A stretch of 64,000 nt of DNA from Eutreptiella sp. 'Long Island Sound 2002' (lineage: Eukaryota; Euglenozoa; Euglenophyceae; Eutreptiales; Eutreptiaceae). The notes under the pieces were generated by a model. The model worked only from the letters and a program-made list of their open reading frames with translations, had not been told where the DNA came from and made no database searches. The stretch spans positions 19,531,742 to 19,595,741 of the forward strand of contig OZ038397.1 in the NCBI GenBank assembly GCA_964036045.1. The letters are read 5' to 3'. Below are positions 25,501 to 31,500 of the stretch, piece by piece. Positions within the stretch are counted from its first letter, which is position 1. Every line of letters begins with the position of its first letter. The translations under genes were made by a program, and so were the position numbers.

Positions 25501-28500
25501 ATAGCACACCCCAGCCCCCACACGCAGAGCGTGCAGCCTCCGAGCGGAAGGTGATGAGCGGTTTGGGTGACTCTCAGGGCCGCCGAGCCCGCAACAGCCT
25601 TGCCGGGAGATGGCCCTGGTGAACCAGAACCAGAACCAGAACCCCCATAGATCTCCCCCCCTCCCGGACACGACCGCTGTGAGGCACAGAGGTACGGGGG
25701 TTGCACACGCGCCCCCCGCGCCGATGCGGGGCCATACGGTGCCCGTGCCCTTGCCGCAGGTACCTCTCGTACGTCCTCACGTGGATGCAGCGGAAGTGCG
25801 ACCCGATGTACTTCCTGCCCTGCCTCTCGGTGATCAGTGCCGCGCGGGACGAGTACGCCGCCCGGAGCTCCTACGCCGGGCGCATCCTGCAGACCATCGA
25901 GCCCACGCTGGAGGGCATCCTGAAGGACTTCGTGCGGATGCAGGTCCAGTCCATCAACGACTGCAAGATGAACATGCGGCACGCGTTCGTCGCGCCGTAT
26001 TTCGCGAAGTTCCCACTGTTTTGCGACCGGGTGTGCCGCCGTGCCGGGGACCCCCAGCCGCACGTGCAATGGGGGAGGGGCTGCGGCGGGGGTTTCCACA
26101 GGGGTTGGGGGATGAGAGAGGGCGGTGGGTGTTTGTGCCGGGGCTGTCTGGACATCCGTGCGCCTGTTTCCTGGAGAAAGGTGCCTCTTGGCGTCGAACA
26201 CGCTGATTGTTTGGACGATCCAACGAAGTGATACGCGGACCCCGCGTTGTGCTCGTGTTGTTGCGCGATTGTTTGTGTGCGTGTGTGCGCGCGCGTGTGT
26301 GTGTGCGCGCGCGCGTGTGTGCGCGTATGTGTGCCCGCGCGTGTGTGTGTGCGCGCGCGCGTGCGTGTGTGCCCGCGCGTGCGTGTGTGCGCGCGCGTGT
26401 GCGTGTGTGTGCGTGTGTGCACGTGGCGTGTCCTCTGCGTCCTCGCCATTTGTTTGACGGTTCAAGCGACGAGGATTGGTACTCACCCACGCCTGTGCGG
26501 TGTTTCGCAAACGGTGCGCCAGGGCCGTGACTGGGGGGGCACATTGGGCTCACGCACACGGAAACACAGAGGGGCAGACAGAAAGACAGAACGCAGCGAC
26601 CCGACGCAGCATGCGAAGGGAAGAACGGGTGACTGTCCAGGGCCCTGTAAAGGAGCAACAACCCGACGGAATGTCACACGGGGGGGGGGCAGCCCAGATG
26701 GGCTGTTTGCGCAACATGAGCGGGAGCCCATCAGGGGCAGACCAGCCGTGAGGGGGAAAGGGATAAGGGTGGACGGTCGGGACAACGCGTGGAGGAACAG
26801 GGCACCTGGGCTTCACGCACACAGAAACACAGCGAGGCAGGCTACGGACGGCCTGTGGGCGGAGGTGTGTGGACGGCAAAAACAGTCAAACGATAATTAT
26901 TCGGCGCCGCTGACGCGCACACGGCACATCCCGCCACATCCAGCACAGCCCCGGCACACCAACCGCTGGGCTCCGCGAACGCGGAAATGACACCAGCAAG
27001 AGCACCGGCCGCAGCGGCCGACAGAACGCAGCGACCCGACGCAACATGCGAAGGGAAGAGCGGGTGACTGTCCAGGGCCCCGTAAAGAAACAACAACCAG
27101 AAGGAATGTCACACGGGGGGGGGGGGGTGCAGTTTTGAATGTGCATCCCTTCCTTCACACCTGGCTGGGTTGCCTGCTGAGCCTCACATCCTGGTCGCAG
27201 CTGGCTATACTATCAGGGTACAGCAGAAGTACTGTTTTGCGCGCACTGCACTCGGCGGTGCCACGCGTCATCAGCAGAACACCATGGGACGTTGACAGCA
27301 CACTCCAATGGTGCTGCCATGCCACGTATATTTTACCGTGCACACGAGATACCCTATTTTTCAGGCTACACAGATGGCTACAGGGCCAGACAGTTTGGTC
27401 TGACCAGGCATATGCCTCGTGGCACATGCCACATGCTGGGCCGTGCAGCCAGTTTTGCGCCGACTGGTGCCATGATTTTCCCATCCTCTCTTACCTTACC
27501 CCATTGCTGGATCCGTCGACATTAATCCGTTTGGGGCCTCGGCCCCGGGGGGAGGGGTCTCTGGCGTTTCCTGTTGTATGTGAACTCAGTGACAGGTTGA
27601 CTGATTGATCCGGTGAGGCCTGCATAGCGATGGTCTTGTACGTACCGCCGCGTCCTCACTGCAGTTCGCTTTTTCAGTGGTCCGTCCACTGGCATCTTTG
27701 CGTCCTTGTTGACAGAAAGGTACCTATGGTCTTATAGGCCACTGACGAGCCACATTTCTTTCTGCGCTTTGTGCTGATCGCGTCTTGTGCTCACGCACCA
27801 TAGCCCAGAGTTCCTTCGGGGGTGTCTGCCGCTGCCGGCTCGGCTCGCGGATGCGCGCTTTTGTACTGCCTGCCTCTTGTGCACACGTGCGATAGCTCAG
27901 CATTCCTTCGGAGCAACCCCCCCCCCCGAGGGATGTATTAGAACGGCCCTACACCGCAGGAGGAGGGGGGGTCCCCCCCCCCTGGTCCCCCCTCCTCCCC
28001 TTCGAATGTTGGAGGCTGACAGCCAAAATTTTGCTTCGGCGCCTTCGGTGCCAAGAGGATTGAAGCTTCAAAAATTGCGGGCCCGGCCTTCGGGGGACCC
28101 TGGGAGGAGGGGGGGTCCCGGCCAATCCCCCCCCCTTTGAGACCCCCCCCCTCTTCTAATACATCCCTGCCGCCCCCCCCCCCCCCCTCAGACACACAAG
28201 GGCACATACACATACACATACACACAGGCACGGCGGCATCTCCCGCCCGCGAGCGCCACCACGGGGTCTGGGGGGCAGTAAAAAGTGCGGTAGGCCTTGT
28301 GACCGGACACCCGGGTACAGCCGCCCAGTCGGGTCTGGCAGGGAAGGCAGCGCGGACCGTGGGTAGGCGACCAGGTGAGGCCTTCACCCAACCCAACCCC
28401 CCCCCCCCCCTGGACTCAGATTTGGAGTGGGAGAACAATTGAGTTGGGCCATTTTTGGTGCACAAACTTTCGGGCTGCGGACCCCCCCCCCTCCTCGTCT

Positions 28501-31500
28501 CTGCCCGCACCTTCACCAAACCAGTGGCCCCTCATCCCCCAAATACCCCGGCGTGATAGACATTCCCCCCTCATCGCCCGAGACGGATGCCCAGAACGTT
28601 TCTTCGACGCCCAGCACTGCCTGAGGCAGGCCCGTGCCCCCAAGTCAAGTGCACGTTGCGCATGTTTGGGTGGGTGCCCCAAGCCCAGGGACGAGGCGGA
28701 ACCTAAAACCATCCCCCGATTTCGGACCCCGTAATGAATAAATAAATAATAAATAACTTTCATTTTGTTTCTGAGGAAACTCTTTCTGATTTGGGGGAGT
28801 CGGGCTGGTCGGCTGGGGTTTGGCATGACCCCAAAGGCCGCCCGTCCCCCGACATCCTCAAGCAACCATTTGCTCGAAGCCCCCCCCCCACCCCTCCTCT
28901 GTGACCGCCCCTGCCCAGCCCCTTCAGACCCCATTTCCTTCCAGCAACCCTCTGCACGTCGTGGCCTATCCCCCCATCCCCCCCCCCCCCCCCCACACAC
29001 ACCCCCTTCGAGCCTTTGGCAGTCATTCCTCCTCGACAGTCACTGGCCTGCGGGGGTCGTGATACCCCCCCCCACCCACCCACCCACCATGTGACATGCA
29101 CGTTGCGGGTTGTGGTGAGCACCCCCCAGCCTGGGGTCTGATGGGAATAAAAAGCCCAAGAAATTGTTTTCCACTCTCGTTGATTGTGGTTGACGCCAAA
29201 ACTGACCTCCAAACCAAAGCAAGCAACAGGCACAGCCAAGGTCTCTCTCAGTGTATGATTGAGTTTGAACCGGTTTTGCCTCTACAGGCCTCCTCAGCAG
29301 ACAAACATAGGGAAACAAAATAGACACTCAGAAGGGTGTGATAGGAATCTGGGGTCTTCGTGATGAGGGCATCCCGGGCACTGATCAGGCCGTCAGGGGA
29401 GGACGCCATGGGCAGAAGTTGCATTCTGGTTTCCCCCCCCCCCAAGGCAGGGGGATGCCCGCGGCAGTGCGGATGCCCGCAGAAGTACGGATGCCTGCCT
29501 GTCATGGCAGAAGGTTCAAGGGCGAGAGGCCAATAGGCGCCGCCACAGGCGAACAGAGCCAACCACCAAGGCCTTGTGCCAGCCCCTCCCCCCCCTCTCG
29601 TCACCGTGCGTTACGCGTTGGGTCGCAGGTGGAGGCGCTCGCGTCGGAGCTGACCAGCCCCAAGTCCGAGGCCATTCAGGCGGTGTACATCGAGCTCATC
29701 GAGGCCATGTTCGCGGCGCTGGAGTACCACGCCGACAAAGACCGGGGCTCGAAGGTCGCCCCCTTCTTCCTGTTCAAGAACTACGCGTACTTCTGCTACC
29801 GCTGCGACTCCTTCATGCCGGCCTACGCCTCCGAGGGCCCCCTCACCCTCGACCTCGGCACCGACGCCTTCTCCCGCGACGGCAGCGGCAGCGCCTCCTC
29901 CGCCCTGAGCGTCCCCGTCGTGGCCCTGGAGCGCGAGGGCACGACGGACCTCTCCGAGGGCCCCCCCACCGCCCCCTCCTCCGCGCAGCCCACGCACGGC
30001 CGCACCGCGTCCTCCTGCTCGTCGCTGTCCGCCAGCAGCGGAAAGGGCCTCAACAGCAGCAGGGGTTTGTCGCTGTCCCGTGCCTCAGGGGGTTCTCCAC
30101 TGGAGTCGTGGGGGGGGGGGGGGGGGGGCACATCCCGCCGCATCCAGCACAGCCCCGGCACACCAACCGCTGGGCTCCGCGAACGCGGAAACGACACCAG
30201 CAGGAGCACCGGCCGCAGCGGCCGACAGAACGCAGCGACCCGACGCAACATGCGAAGGGACGAACGGGTGACTGTCCAGGGCCCCGTAAACAAACAACAA
30301 CCCGACGGAATGTCACACAGGGGGGGGGGGGGGGGCTTTCCTTTAATTTTCATTCCAGCAGCGCCCCCCCCCCCCCACCCTCGGGATGAGCTCTGGCGCC
30401 AAAGGCGCCGAAATATTTGCTTAGCATTGAAAATGGTCAACCCCCCCCCAAATTACAGGGCAAATGATGACTTTTCTGAACCCCCTCGACGCCCTCATTC
30501 CAAAATCTCATTTTCATTTTTTGCGGAATTTCGGGTCCGGGTGACCCCCGGGGCCCGGCGGCCAGTCTCGGTAGGAGTTTTGGGGGGGGGGGGGGGCGTC
30601 AGTTGAGCCCCTTTTTGGGGGGAGGCGGGGGGTCTAGCCAGAGGGGCTGTACCCCCCCCCCCCGCCCCCCGCAGTTGAAAGCCCCCCCCCCCCCCCACTT
30701 CATCTGGCACTCGAAGCCGGCCCCTGCTCGGGCGTCGCGTGCTCTGACAGCCGAGCCACCCGACCTCGTTCGCGGCGGGTGTTTGGACCCCCCCCCCCCC
30801 CGTTCTGCCCCTCCGCCGACCCCCTCCCTCCATCCCTTTGTCAGGCCCAGGGGCGATGCTCAGCCCCCTCAGCAGCCCCGACGGCACCGCGCTGCAGGCC
30901 ACGGGCAAGACCATGTCGTTCCGGGCGAAGCAGGACCACTTCGCGACGATGAAGAACTACTCGGGGGACCGCATGCGGCAGCACCTGAAGCTCGCGACCA
31001 AGCGCATGGAGGACAACGAGCGGCGCTACGTCGGGGGGATGTTGCAGAAGAGCTTCCCGAAGGTGATGGACTTTGTGGCGGGCGTGACGGGGCTCCTGAA
31101 CACGTACCGCCCGCAGGAGATCAATTTCCAGGCCCTCCCTCTCGCTGTGCCTCCCTGCGGGCCTACCTCCGCTGCCCCCCCCCTCTCCTCTCCACACCCC
31201 CTCCCTCCTTCGCCCTCGCGCAGATGCCCTCCGCTCTCACGCCCCGTCTCTCGCTGCTTCGCGGCAGGCGAGAGGGAGGGAGGGGGGGTGGGGGGTTCGA
31301 GTGAGCACAACCCCCAATACGCCAACTACTGGGCGCCGCTGACGCGCAAACGGCACATCCACGCCACATCCGGCACAGCCCCAGCACACCAACCGCTGGG
31401 CTCCGCGAACGCGGGAGCGACACCAGCAGGAGCACCGGCCGCAGCGGCCGACAGAACGCAGCGACCCGACGCAACATGCGAAGGGAAGACCGGGTGACTG

